Assembly (NCBI RefSeq): GCF_900111595.1
Contig: NZ_FOHN01000021.1
Location: 1 to 50,975 of the forward strand
Direction of reading: 5' to 3'
DNA from: [Clostridium] polysaccharolyticum
Lineage (GTDB): Bacteria > Bacillota > Clostridia > Lachnospirales > Lachnospiraceae
Length of the DNA: 50,975 nucleotides
Positions 16,063-25,163 of the stretch are shown here, in pieces. The number at the start of each line of letters is the position of its first letter. Position 1 is the stretch's first letter. The position numbers and the translations under genes were made by a program. The notes under the pieces are model-generated. The model saw nothing but the letters and a program-made list of their open reading frames with translations. It ran no database searches and was not told where the DNA came from.

Positions 16063-19000
16063 CTAAAACTTCACTTTTTTCACTGCACTGTACTTACTAT
16101 AGCATGCTTTTTTCTTAATCATTTTACAGCTTCTAACCCGTATATAATAAGTCTTCTTTGCCTGAAAGCCAGTAAGTGTCTTCTGTGTACTGTTTCTTGT
16201 TACAATTTTCTTAACACTCTTTTTAAAGTTCTTATTTGTAGAATACGTAATTTCATATTTCTTAACATCCTTATCCTTTTTCCAGAAAAGTGTAACCCTT
16301 TTCTTTTTCTTATCTGTTTTCAGCTTTACTACAGGTACTTTTACAACTGGTTTTGGTGTTGGCTTTGCTGATGGTCTTACTGACGCTTTTGGTGTTGGCT
16401 TTACTGACGGTTTTACTGATGCTTCTGGTGTTGGCTTTGCTGACGGTTTTACTGCAGGCGAAGGTGATACTTCTGGTTCTGCCACCTCAGCTCCCACCTT
16501 ATATGCTTTTTCATAACCAGCTTTTAAACCATCATAATTCACATCTAATTCTTTTACCACATCTGTTAAAACAACGCCACCATATGCTGGAATGATAACT
16601 TTTATTTTTCCATTTTCTGAAACATATTCTTTGCCCGAAATCATATCATACAAAACATTTTTCTCTGTATCCAATACATATTCCACTGTTTTACCTGAGT
16701 TATTGGCAAGGATTGTTAAACTTGCATTTTCATCTGCCCTTACATAACCCATAATACTTTCATTAGCAGTCTCCAAAGGTTCAATGGAACCTGTTCGTAA
16801 AGCGGTGTATTTGCTTCGTAAGTTAGCAAGAACAGCATACCATTCTACTAACTCTTTATTTCCTTCCCCCCAAGGCATAGCCCGGCGGTTATCTGGATCA
16901 TCAGCTCCCGTTAAGCCAAGCTCATCACCATAGTAGATTGTTGGTGCCCCTGGATATGTCATCTGAAGGAACGCCACTAAATACTGACGCTGTTTTGCTG
17001 TCATGGAAGTTTTTTCATAAGCTGGAAATGCATGTGCCGGATCTTTCTGGTTTCTATCATCTTCTACACCATCTAAATAGGACAAAAGACGTGCAGTATC
17101 ATGAGAATCTACTAAATTCATCATTGCATAAAAAGCTTCTTTCGGATATCTTTCACGAAGCTTTTCTAAAGTTTTAACAGAAGCAGAAGCCTTTCCACCT
17201 TTTGCAAAATCAAGTACGGCATTACGGAACACATAGTTCATGACTGAATCGTACATGTCACCAATGATGTACTCCGTTGCATCGTCCCATATTTCCCCAA
17301 TGATAACGGCATCGGAATCTAACCCTTTTACCGATTGACGGAAATGCTGCCAGGTCTCGTCTGAGACTTCGTTCGCTACATCAAGTCTCCATCCATTAGA
17401 ACCTTGACTAATCCAGTATTGTGTAACAGACTTAGAACCCTCAATAATCTGCTCTGCCCAGTTACCAGTCTGATACTCAGAACCATTGGTAGAGAAAATA
17501 ACCGGCATGCTGTCATATCCCCACCAGCCTTCATAAGCATATACGGGAAGTCCTTTTCTTTCTCCAATTGTATCCGTTACCTCTCTTTGGTTTTCATCCA
17601 CCATTGCCATATTGTCTACTCGGAACCATTTGGTATAGGAATAATCTGTTACCCCAAGAACATCAAAATGTTTTTTCGCACTTGCTTGTGCTTCTGACTG
17701 ACTGGCACCAGTATGCTCTTTCATATAATCATACACATATGCCCAATATGGATATGCCCCAACTTTTCCATTCTGCCCAACAAATTTATAATAACGGTCA
17801 AAATAAATAGAATCGTCTGAAACATGGTTAAATACACCATCTAAAATAATATGCATGCCATTATCTTCTGCCGCTTTTACAAGTTTAGAGAAATCACCTA
17901 AATCCCCTAAAACCGGATCTATTTTTCTGTAATCTGCTGCATCATATCTATGGCTTGAGATAGAAGAAAATATAGGGTTTAAATAAATTACAGTAACACC
18001 TAATGCTTTTAAGTAATCAATCCGATCCGTAATTCCTTTTAAATCTCCACCATAAATTTCATTATTCCAGTGCAAATCACCCTTACATGCATTTTCTGGA
18101 TAAGCTTGCGGATTCTGTTCTTCCTGTTCTGGGTTTTCCGGATACATGTACCAGTCATTTACAAACTCATAATTCGTATCTCCACGAGATGTAATCTGTG
18201 CCTGATCATTTTCTTTATCGCCGTTAAAGAAACGGTCTGGGAATATCTGATAAACAACCGCATTTTTCATCCAGTCAGGAGTTTTATAACCAGCTTTATA
18301 TACAACCAGATCATATGGTTTTAACTGGGACAGATTGGTTAATACACCTGTTCCATAATAGCCATCATCATCACAATATATCTGTACATAAGAACCATAA
18401 TATAATGCAAAGAAATACGTATATCTTCCATAGGTATCAAATGATGCAGTTGCAGACCATGTCTGGCTGTCCTCACCACCATCATTTGTCATTTCATAGG
18501 TTTTCAGTTTATTTCCTTGTGTAATTAAAATGGCTTTGGTCACATCAGAACCAGTTTTAATTGCAAAACGAACCTTTTCATTTTCCGCTACTGCACCAAA
18601 CACGCTCTTGTATCTGCTATCCTTCGAGTTATATAGAACAGCTTCTTTATCAGTCTCCATCATGGAAGCATCGTTATAATAAAGATGAGTCGCAGAATCA
18701 AAATAGAACGTAACCTCTTTATCTTGTGCTAATTCCACTTTTCCAATTGTTAAATTCTCTTTCCCGTTATAATTTAAAACCAGATTATTATAAGTTCCTG
18801 CCTTCATTGGAACAGCTGCTTTGTAAATACCAGTTAATTCTGGATCTTCCAACGTTGCCTTTATCCCATCTCCTGTCAATACTAAGGTATTGAATTCATA
18901 GGAAACACTAGTCACTGCACGATGTGAGTTATCGTTATAGTAGATGGTAACATCTTGTTTTGCTGGTACCATAACGGTATAATTCGCTCCATCTTTTATA

Positions 19001-20262
19001 CCATCCTGGCCGTAATTTTCTACCCAGGTTCCAGTTGCAATTTTGAACTGATAATTTCCTGCCGGAACATCTTTAAATGTATACGAATAGATACCATTTT
19101 CTAAATAAACCATCTTGTTGGATGCGGTATTCCAGCTTGGCCCTGGAAATGTTCCCGGAACCGTTAAAATTCTTTCTGCCTCCTGTTTTCCCGTTTCAAA
19201 ACCTAAAGCAGCTGCAACATTGCTGTTGTCATTGACGGAATCATAAAGCTCCTCTGTTGATGCATCATAGAGAAATACAACCTGGGCAGGCTCCTCTAGT
19301 TGTAATACTTTATTGCTGCCACTCTTCTCATACCAGTTTTTATAATTCATAATGGTTTTATATTCATAAGTGCCACTTGCTAATGAATCCTGATACAAAT
19401 ATAAATGATCGCTAATCTGATAGAATTCGTATCCTTTTGCATCTGCGGACCAGTTAATAGATTCTTCCCCTCTTACGGTACCGATAAGAGATACCTTCAT
19501 ATGAAATGCCTGATATGTAATATTACCAGAGTTCTGTGTAACATTGTAATACCCAGAACGTACCGAATCATAAACCTGCTGGCTGATTTCATCCGCAAAA
19601 ATTGTAATATGATCCGTTCCTGCTGGAATGGCAAGCGCAACATTTGAGCCATAATATCCAATGGAATAATCCCATGCGTTATCGAATGCCACCTTATATC
19701 CACCATCTGGTAATTCCAAATCTGTTCCCAACTTTTCAAAGTAAAAAGTACGTGTATAGATACCGCCACCTACATAGGCAAGCTCTGCATTTTCATCTGC
19801 TGGGCTCCAATTTCCTATGTTATATCTTTCATTATTTTCCTTTACAAAACTGAGTCCTGCAAAATTGCCAACCCATTTTGCTGTGTGGAATTTTTCAGAA
19901 GCATTATTTACAGAATCATACACTTCTTCATCCTGCAGACGTATAAATACGGTTTTTGCTTCTTCTACCTGAATCTCCTTTTCTGTTCCAAAGGCTTCCC
20001 CATTTACATACACTTGATAGGTGTGCGTTCCAGCACCTAATTCAATGCCTTTTTCGTAAACCCCATTCCGATAAAGCTGCAATGCTGTTTTTTCTTCTCT
20101 GCCATCAATAACAGCTTCAACAACATTGTTTAAACTTTTTACAACGTTTTCTGCACCATTATCTGCAGATAAATTTACCCAATTATCTGGTAAATAAACC
20201 GAACAAATCAGAAGTACAATAGTTAATACACAACTACAAAATGCTTTCCACTTTTTGCTCAT
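16063..20262 (-). CDS. Secreted multidomain GH13 amylase/pullulanase with X25-type modules
   Basis: The 1399-residue product starts at ATG 20262 after AAGGAGAAGGG and has an N-terminal signal/membrane helix (about 8-27). Residues about 35-640 form several starch-binding-type modules, two of them pullulanase X25-like (GGGIYTRTFYFEKL, ENGIYSYTFKDVPAG). The GH13 domain (about 660-1190) begins VVYQIFPDRFFNGD and keeps region I DGVFNHVS, nucleophile D961 in GWRLDVANE, acid/base E990 in IIGEIWDD and D1055 in VDSHDTARL. A proline/serine/threonine-rich linker of SVKPTPKA-type repeats and an Fn3-like domain follow. The MKNAVVYQIFPDRF start suggests the amylopullulanase/neopullulanase side of GH13. It should degrade starch or pullulan outside the cell and feed the GH3 and uptake systems. 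No LPXTG motif is visible. Confidence 0.92.
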   Translation of the reverse strand: MSKKWKAFCSCVLTIVLLICSVYLPDNWVNLSADNGAENVVKSLNNVVEAVIDGREEKTALQLYRNGVYEKGIELGAGTHTYQVYVNGEAFGTEKEIQVEEAKTVFIRLQDEEVYDSVNNASEKFHTAKWVGNFAGLSFVKENNERYNIGNWSPADENAELAYVGGGIYTRTFYFEKLGTDLELPDGGYKVAFDNAWDYSIGYYGSNVALAIPAGTDHITIFADEISQQVYDSVRSGYYNVTQNSGNITYQAFHMKVSLIGTVRGEESINWSADAKGYEFYQISDHLYLYQDSLASGTYEYKTIMNYKNWYEKSGSNKVLQLEEPAQVVFLYDASTEELYDSVNDNSNVAAALGFETGKQEAERILTVPGTFPGPSWNTASNKMVYLENGIYSYTFKDVPAGNYQFKIATGTWVENYGQDGIKDGANYTVMVPAKQDVTIYYNDNSHRAVTSVSYEFNTLVLTGDGIKATLEDPELTGIYKAAVPMKAGTYNNLVLNYNGKENLTIGKVELAQDKEVTFYFDSATHLYYNDASMMETDKEAVLYNSKDSRYKSVFGAVAENEKVRFAIKTGSDVTKAILITQGNKLKTYEMTNDGGEDSQTWSATASFDTYGRYTYFFALYYGSYVQIYCDDDGYYGTGVLTNLSQLKPYDLVVYKAGYKTPDWMKNAVVYQIFPDRFFNGDKENDQAQITSRGDTNYEFVNDWYMYPENPEQEEQNPQAYPENACKGDLHWNNEIYGGDLKGITDRIDYLKALGVTVIYLNPIFSSISSHRYDAADYRKIDPVLGDLGDFSKLVKAAEDNGMHIILDGVFNHVSDDSIYFDRYYKFVGQNGKVGAYPYWAYVYDYMKEHTGASQSEAQASAKKHFDVLGVTDYSYTKWFRVDNMAMVDENQREVTDTIGERKGLPVYAYEGWWGYDSMPVIFSTNGSEYQTGNWAEQIIEGSKSVTQYWISQGSNGWRLDVANEVSDETWQHFRQSVKGLDSDAVIIGEIWDDATEYIIGDMYDSVMNYVFRNAVLDFAKGGKASASVKTLEKLRERYPKEAFYAMMNLVDSHDTARLLSYLDGVEDDRNQKDPAHAFPAYEKTSMTAKQRQYLVAFLQMTYPGAPTIYYGDELGLTGADDPDNRRAMPWGEGNKELVEWYAVLANLRSKYTALRTGSIEPLETANESIMGYVRADENASLTILANNSGKTVEYVLDTEKNVLYDMISGKEYVSENGKIKVIIPAYGGVVLTDVVKELDVNYDGLKAGYEKAYKVGAEVAEPEVSPSPAVKPSAKPTPEASVKPSVKPTPKASVRPSAKPTPKPVVKVPVVKLKTDKKKKRVTLFWKKDKDVKKYEITYSTNKNFKKSVKKIVTRNSTQKTLTGFQAKKTYYIRVRSCKMIKKKACYSKYSAVKKVKF

Positions 20263-20352
20263 AAGCTTCCCTTCTCCTTATTTTATATTGATTTCCATAT
20301 ATAATGATTATAAGCAATCCTATGATGCAAAAAAATATCAATAATCTTATAT

Positions 20353-20570
20353 TTATGTTGAAAATGCATGTTCTTTCTCTCCATTATTTCTCTCCATTAA
20401 TTTAATTAATTGAAGATTCTCCTGCTGTTCTTCTACCTTTTTCTCCAAACTAGAAAAAATAGCATTGCTTTTCTTTTCATAATGGCAAAAACAGACATAA
20501 TAAATGGCTGCGCTTATAATATTCTGGCGAATATTCTATATAAGCCAGCACGCAACCACTTCTTTTTCAA
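20353..20570 (-). pseudogene. Possible frameshifted small membrane protein
   Basis: Downstream of the acyltransferase, TTG 20570 opens a frame reading KKKWLRAGLYRIFARIL, stopped at a TAA. A frame shifted by one base then continues as ISAAIYYVCFCHYEKKSN and a coiled-coil-like EKKVEEQQENLQLIKLMER to a stop at 20353. Joined, they would make a plausible protein of about 70 residues: basic N-terminus, one membrane helix, helical tail. One indel near 20520 would explain it. It could also be chance. Confidence 0.3.
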
Positions 20571-20584
20571 TATACTGTTCTTGC

Positions 20585-21244
20585 CTATTCTACATTATCT
20601 GCTGTCCAGATGGCAGTTTCCTCTTCTATGGACTCTTGCTTATTTTTCTCTTGATAAAGCTGGTTCAGTATTCTCTGATTGGTTTTTTCAATATTCTGCA
20701 TGTGAGCTGTTGAGATTTTGCCTAAATCCATAAATTGAACCTTTATTTTATTAAACAGTAATGGTACTACAAATCTATCCCATCTTACAAACACTCTCAG
20801 CTTATATTTATAATCAACCCTTAATCCTACTAAATGTTTATCATTTTTGTTGGCAAGCAAATATGCAACCTTTTTTATCTTATGACGAGGTCCTTTGGGC
20901 CCATCGAATGCTAAGACAATAATATTACTAGTTGTTTTTGCCGTTTTAAACAGACTTTTGAACTGGTCAACAGTCCTTCCAGAGTATGCAACACGAAAAA
21001 CCTCGCCCTTATTTTTCTCCACCATCTCCTGAATTACATTTCCTCTCCATTCTTCTGTCACCAGTACTGTTGCCTTCTGATTGTAGTTTTCCAGTTCTTT
21101 TAAAATTAAATATGTAATAAAACTATCTTCGTGCCAAAATCCAACAATGTTCGGCTGCTCTAATAATTCCATTCCACCAAACGTGATTTTGCTAGTCTTT
21201 TCTACTAGCGCTAAATATGCTAAAAATATTTTAGACAGCTTCAC
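20585..21244 (-). CDS. DUF374-type lysophospholipid acyltransferase-like protein
   Basis: The 219-residue product matches the DUF374 family, relatives of glycerolipid acyltransferases. It has the N-terminal FWHEDSF block (about 37-43), an LVTEEWRG block, the basic VAYSGRTVDQFKSL segment and the diagnostic DGPKGPRHKIKKVAYLLA motif (about 118-135). In the family the histidine-containing first block and the DGPRGPR motif are believed to form the active site for acyl transfer to a lipid or lipid A-like acceptor; the substrate in Gram-positives is unknown. It stands alone between a terminator (21316-21352) and the amylase gene, with a possible broken small gene just downstream. Confidence 0.8.
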   Translation of the reverse strand: MKLSKIFLAYLALVEKTSKITFGGMELLEQPNIVGFWHEDSFITYLILKELENYNQKATVLVTEEWRGNVIQEMVEKNKGEVFRVAYSGRTVDQFKSLFKTAKTTSNIIVLAFDGPKGPRHKIKKVAYLLANKNDKHLVGLRVDYKYKLRVFVRWDRFVVPLLFNKIKVQFMDLGKISTAHMQNIEKTNQRILNQLYQEKNKQESIEEETAIWTADNVE

Positions 21245-21315
21245 GGCTCCTACATCCTCCCTCTAACATTTGAAGCTTCATTATGCTAATTTTTTTCAAA
21301 CATACCTATTATAGC

Positions 21316-21352
21316 ATAAAAAAGAAAGTTATGACAGCTTTTCATAACTTTC
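21316..21352 (-). terminator. Terminator after the small membrane protein gene
   Basis: GAAAGTTATGA (21324-21334) and TCATAACTTTC (21342-21352) form a perfect 11-bp stem, followed on the minus strand by TTTTTTATG. Confidence 0.8.
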
Positions 21353-21359
21353 CCTTATT

Positions 21360-21896
21360 TTAATTGGCATTTTTTACATCAATAAAACCAAGCTTCACTT
21401 TATGTTTTCCAAAATTTAACCTTCTGTACTGTATCGTATATTGGGTGCCATCGGTTTTTAACTGTTCGTACAGATTCTGATCACAGTCAAATGCAAGCAT
21501 TTTCTTCTGGGAATCCTTAATTTCAAAATAATAGTTCCCTCCTTTGGATTCCTTATTCTGAACTTCAACGATACTTGTGATGGTATATCCATAATCTTTT
21601 ACTTGGGATAACATCAAAAAATTAAGAAGCATTACAGCTAACAGGCTTCCTATTGCAATTAAAATTTTTTTCTTTCTGCCTGCATACATATAAGACGGTC
21701 TCGCAAGCCTAAAAACAAGATACCCACAAACGGTCATAGCTGCTGCAAATGCAATTAACACACTTCCTAGCATTTTCACCCTTACATCCTGATATTCCAC
21801 CCACGCATATGCACGTAAAATCCAGATGCACCAGAATAGAACGGTTATCATTAGTAAACTTACAATTGAAATCACAAATTTTTTCTTTTCCTGCAT
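21360..21896 (-). CDS. Membrane protein of unknown function with extracytoplasmic domain
   Basis: The 178-residue product has three predicted membrane helices (about 8-30, 42-62 and 78-96) followed by a soluble beta-rich region of about 80 residues (TITSIVEVQNKESKGGNYYFE, YTIQYRRLNFGKHKVKLGFIDV). The tail looks like a small OB- or DUF-type fold, and I do not recognise the family. The ribosome binding site is weak. It is a single-gene unit with its own terminator and diverges from the pdaA-like gene with 98 nt between starts. Confidence 0.65.
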   Translation of the reverse strand: MQEKKKFVISIVSLLMITVLFWCIWILRAYAWVEYQDVRVKMLGSVLIAFAAAMTVCGYLVFRLARPSYMYAGRKKKILIAIGSLLAVMLLNFLMLSQVKDYGYTITSIVEVQNKESKGGNYYFEIKDSQKKMLAFDCDQNLYEQLKTDGTQYTIQYRRLNFGKHKVKLGFIDVKNAN

Positions 21897-21936
21897 ACTA
21901 TTATTTTAAGCAAAAAAGAAAAATTGTCAACATTGG

Positions 21937-21966
21937 GTATAGTGTACATCCCCCCCTCCATATATA
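21937..21966 (+). promoter_or_regulatory. Possible sporulation (sigma-G-like) promoter of the deacetylase gene
   Basis: GTATA (21937-21941) matches the sigma-G -35 element, and after 17 nt CATATATA (21959-21966) partly matches the -10 consensus CATNHTA. PdaA in Bacillus subtilis is a forespore sigma-G gene, which makes this plausible. The -10 match is incomplete. Confidence 0.3.
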
Positions 21967-21994
21967 TTACTAAAGAATTCAATGCAGGTTCCGT

Positions 21995-22876
21995 ATGAAA
22001 TTTAAAATTATAAAAAAGCTGATTATGTACACCTTTGTCATGGTGTGTGCATATTTTTTCGGAGCTGGGCTTTCCTGGATAGTACATAATAACAAAGATG
22101 CTCCAACTTTACAGATACAGGAAAACGAAAACTGGGGGCTTGGCTTTTCCTCTGACGGAAAACCACCTACTGGCAATGCCTCCCCTGAAGAATTAAAATC
22201 TTACGATTCCTACTTCATAGGTGACACCTCCAAAAACACCATTTATTTAACTTTTGATGCTGGATTTGAAAATGGCAATACTCCTGCTATTTTGGAGGCA
22301 CTAAAAAAACACAAAGCCAAGGCAACTTTCTTTGTAGTTGGCAATTATATTGAAACTGCTCCAGAACTGGTAAAGCAGATGGTAGCAGAAGGCCATACCG
22401 TAGGAAATCACACCTTCCATCACCCTGACATGTCATCCATTTCTTCTATGGAAGCCTTTCAAAAAGAAATGGATGACTTAGCGAATCTCTATGAAAAGAC
22501 TACTGGCAAATCACTAGTAAAATTTTATCGTCCACCTCAGGGAAAGTATAGTGTAAAAAATTTAGAAATGGCACACAAATTAGGCTATAAGACATTTTTC
22601 TGGAGTCTTGCTTATGTAGACTGGTATCAGAATGCACAGCCTAGTAAAGAAGAAGCTTTCTCCAAACTTCTTACCAGAATCCATCCTGGTGCCATCGTAC
22701 TGCTTCACAGTACTTCCAAAACCAATGCGCAGATCCTAGACGAACTGCTTACAAAATGGGAAGAGATGGGTTATAGCTTTGGAACGTTAGAACAGTTATG
22801 CGGCATGAAAACCTCTGCACCAAAAGCTGCAAAAAACAAAGCTCCTGTTACAATAACCATGAAGCCAGTAAATTAA
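21995..22876 (+). CDS. pdaA: PdaA-like peptidoglycan N-acetylmuramic acid deacetylase (spore cortex)
   Basis: The 293-residue product has an N-terminal membrane anchor (about 8-30) and a NodB polysaccharide-deacetylase domain (about 78-270). The motifs are TFDAGFENG (motif 1, with the first D acting as base), HTFHHPD (motif 2, two metal-binding histidines), RPPQGKYS (motif 3), FWSLAYVDW and LLHS. The pre-domain GWGL-type segment (NWGLGFSSDGKPP) and the overall layout fit PdaA, which removes the acetyl group from MurNAc during delta-lactam formation in spore cortex. This indicates a spore-forming host. A strong terminator follows at 22919. The PdaA call rests on the TFD(A/N)G(F/Y)ENG signature rather than the TFDDGP of other deacetylases. 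Confidence 0.85.
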   Translation: MKFKIIKKLIMYTFVMVCAYFFGAGLSWIVHNNKDAPTLQIQENENWGLGFSSDGKPPTGNASPEELKSYDSYFIGDTSKNTIYLTFDAGFENGNTPAILEALKKHKAKATFFVVGNYIETAPELVKQMVAEGHTVGNHTFHHPDMSSISSMEAFQKEMDDLANLYEKTTGKSLVKFYRPPQGKYSVKNLEMAHKLGYKTFFWSLAYVDWYQNAQPSKEEAFSKLLTRIHPGAIVLLHSTSKTNAQILDELLTKWEEMGYSFGTLEQLCGMKTSAPKAAKNKAPVTITMKPVN

Positions 22877-22918
22877 TTAAGCATACTCACCCATTTTCAT
22901 AAACTTCTTTCTTTTTTG

Positions 22919-22957
22919 ACGCCAGCCATAAATTTTGGCTGGTGTTTTCTTTTTTTC
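22919..22957 (+). terminator. Terminator after the PdaA-like gene
   Basis: ACGCCAGCC (22919-22927) pairs with GGCTGGTGT (22937-22945), followed by a long T-rich run. Confidence 0.85.
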
Positions 22958-22958
22958 C

Positions 22959-22987
22959 TTGCACACCGTTCCAAGTACCACTATACT
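22959..22987 (+). promoter_or_regulatory. Promoter of the DUF4317 gene
   Basis: TTGCAC (22959-22964), 17 nt and TATACT (22982-22987) form a good sigma-A promoter 50 nt upstream of the start. Confidence 0.65.
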
Positions 22988-23037
22988 ATTTATATTAGAC
23001 GAATTTTGGAATACAATGATAGGACATGGAGGAAAAC

Positions 23038-24294
23038 ATGACAAAGAAAGATGTATTAGAATTGAAACGCCGTTTTAAAAAGAACGAATGCACCTTTACA
23101 AGATTAAGCGGCTGCTACGTGAACGGCGAAAAAGAAATTGTTTTAAACATAGGAGAAACCTTCTTAAACTTAGAAGAAGAGGAATTTTATAAATATTTAG
23201 AGATTGCCAAGAAAACCCTTTCTGGTACAGTTGGCAATAACCTATTAGAACTGAACTTCCCACTGACAGAAGAAGCACCAGGCGGAAAACAGCAGTTTCT
23301 TATGGGCTTAAGGGAAAGTGCATTAAAAAATGATGCGTTATTAGAAAGTTTTTACCACCACGTAATTGATACCTATGACTACGCTGGCAATTATCTTATT
23401 CTGATTTTCCATGATGCATATGACGTTATGGCCAAAACATCCGATAATAACAAATTAGAGGAATCTGAGGAAGTCTATGAATATCTGCTTTGTGCCATTT
23501 GCCCCGTTACATTAAGCAAGCCTGGTCTTGGATATCTGGAAGCAGAAAACCGGATTGGACCTCGTATTCGTGACTGGGTAGTTGGCATACCTGAAAATGG
23601 ATTCGTGTTTCCTTCTTTCAGCGACCGGAGCAGTGACATCCACTCTATTATATATTACACTAAAAATGCCAAAGAACCTCATCCAGAATTTATGGAATTC
23701 GGACTAGGCTGTGACCCAAAACCAACTGCTACAGAACAGAAGGAAACATTTAAAAGCATAATTACTCATGCCATAGCTCCAATTGAGCAAGAAGAAGGCC
23801 ATTATTTCATGGAAATCCAAGAAAGCCTGAACAGTCTTGTAGAAGAACAGGAAGCTTTTGAAAATAATCAAAACGAGCCTTTGCTTCTTACAAATAATAA
23901 TATTCAAGAAGTCCTTGCAGAAAGCGGCATTCCGGAGGAAATAACCTCTGAAATCAAACGTTCTTACACCGAAGAATTTGGAGATACTCCTCCTGCTGTG
24001 GAACATTTGCTGGATACCAAAGCACTGGCTGCCAATGTTCATCGTAAAAGAGAGAAAGAACTGACTGCACAGGTTCAGGTACTGCAGCAGAAATTAGAGG
24101 AAACCCAACAGGATATGGAACAAAATACTGCTGCTTTAGAGGAACTTTCCGAAGACTATACGATAATTCTTAACGTCAGTCCACAGAAAGCAGGCCAGAT
24201 CAGTTCCCAGATTATTAACGGAAAACGCTGTCTTGTCATTCCAATGGAGGAAAATGAACACGCAACCGTAAATGGGGTTGATACGCCGCTTTAA
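23038..24294 (+). CDS. DUF4317 family protein
   Basis: The start is placed at ATG 23038 (MTKKDVLELKRRFKK), since the GGAGG ribosome binding site overlaps the ATG four codons upstream. The 418-residue soluble product matches the DUF4317 family, which is common and unnamed in Lachnospiraceae and other Clostridia. Recognisable segments are ELKRRFKKNECTFTRLSGCY at the N-terminus, FYHHVIDTYDYAGNYLILIF and the central FGLGCDPKPTATEQKETF. The C-terminal third is helical and coiled-coil-like (about 335-385). No catalytic motif is known to me. It has its own promoter and a terminator-like hairpin at 24324, so it is a monocistronic gene. Confidence 0.85.
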   Translation: MTKKDVLELKRRFKKNECTFTRLSGCYVNGEKEIVLNIGETFLNLEEEEFYKYLEIAKKTLSGTVGNNLLELNFPLTEEAPGGKQQFLMGLRESALKNDALLESFYHHVIDTYDYAGNYLILIFHDAYDVMAKTSDNNKLEESEEVYEYLLCAICPVTLSKPGLGYLEAENRIGPRIRDWVVGIPENGFVFPSFSDRSSDIHSIIYYTKNAKEPHPEFMEFGLGCDPKPTATEQKETFKSIITHAIAPIEQEEGHYFMEIQESLNSLVEEQEAFENNQNEPLLLTNNNIQEVLAESGIPEEITSEIKRSYTEEFGDTPPAVEHLLDTKALAANVHRKREKELTAQVQVLQQKLEETQQDMEQNTAALEELSEDYTIILNVSPQKAGQISSQIINGKRCLVIPMEENEHATVNGVDTPL

Positions 24295-24323
24295 GCCAAT
24301 GAGAGATATCTTTTTTAACCTGC

Positions 24324-24357
24324 AAAGGGGATTTCCCTGTTTTGGTAAATCCCCTTT
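24324..24357. terminator. Bidirectional terminator between convergent genes
   Basis: AAAGGGGATTT (24324-24334) and AAATCCCCTTT (24347-24357) form a perfect 11-bp stem between the convergent DUF4317 and DUF2752 genes. Confidence 0.75.
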
Positions 24358-24360
24358 GTA

Positions 24361-24720
24361 TTAAATATTTATTCTATTCCGCACAATCATCCAGATAATG
24401 AGAGTGATTACATATCCCGTTTCTAGCCAGGTCCAAATTCTATCTGCTTTTCTTCTGCTGTATTTTCTTTGCTGCTCATATAAGATAAATATAAGAATTA
24501 TAGGACAAGTCCAGAATAAAAAATAATTAGCTGCCATTGCTTTTTTCCACTGAAAACAGAATAAATAATAAAACATTCGGGTAATGCCACATCCAGGGCA
24601 CTTTAAATGTGTGATTTTATAAAAAGGACACGGTATACCTATCTTCGTACACCGTATCCATACATAATAAAGAAGCCCTGAAATAATAACAATTCCAAGT
24701 TTTTGCTTATGCGTTTTCAT
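24361..24720 (-). CDS. DUF2752 membrane protein
   Basis: The 119-residue product has the DUF2752 signature CPGCGITRMFYYL (about 39-51), preceded by a short helix and followed by two more predicted membrane helices (about 62-80 and 97-117). The family is small, membrane-bound and of unknown function, and often sits next to DUF4234 or similar genes. Here it lies 6 nt downstream of a DUF4234 gene, so the two are almost certainly co-transcribed. A cysteine pair in CxxC form could bind metal or act in redox, which is an inference from the motif alone. Confidence 0.82.
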   Translation of the reverse strand: MKTHKQKLGIVIISGLLYYVWIRCTKIGIPCPFYKITHLKCPGCGITRMFYYLFCFQWKKAMAANYFLFWTCPIILIFILYEQQRKYSRRKADRIWTWLETGYVITLIIWMIVRNRINI

Positions 24721-24726
24721 ATCGTC

Positions 24727-25065
24727 TTAATATGCGAATTTATTTACTTCATTCTGAATTAAAATGTAAGTAATAACTCCACCAAAAATAAACAGTAAAA
24801 GATATAAGATTCCACCATTGCTTGCATATTCTCCACGTAACTGATGCGCTCGGTCAATCTTTTCTCCACGTTTATAAGCCCAATAAAAACCATATATACC
24901 ACAGGTTACAACTGTTAGCAAAAGTGCCGCTACTCCTGAAGTTCCTTCTTCCTGTGCAATTGCATTGGTGTCATCAGTCAGACAGACAAACCAGTAAATC
25001 CCATATAATCCACAAGTAACAAAATAAAGTATTACACAAAGTGCAAGATTTTTTTGACGTACCAT
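24727..25065 (-). CDS. DUF4234 membrane protein
   Basis: The 112-residue product carries the DUF4234 pattern: two similar hairpins CVILYFVTCGLYGIYWFVCL (about 10-29) and LLTVVTCGIYGFYWAYKRGE (about 49-68), then a third membrane helix near the C-terminus. The internal similarity of the two TCG(L/I)YG(I/F)YW segments suggests a duplicated element. Function is unknown. It is the first gene of a two-gene operon with the DUF2752 gene. A TACAAT box lies upstream at about 25093-25098 without a convincing -35 box. Confidence 0.82.
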   Translation of the reverse strand: MVRQKNLALCVILYFVTCGLYGIYWFVCLTDDTNAIAQEEGTSGVAALLLTVVTCGIYGFYWAYKRGEKIDRAHQLRGEYASNGGILYLLLFIFGGVITYILIQNEVNKFAY

Positions 25066-25163
25066 AGCTAATACCCTTTCTTTTGAATAATATTCATTGT
25101 ATCATAACTATCTAAATAATAAAACAGCTACTAAGAATTTCATATATAATTATATTTTCCTAA

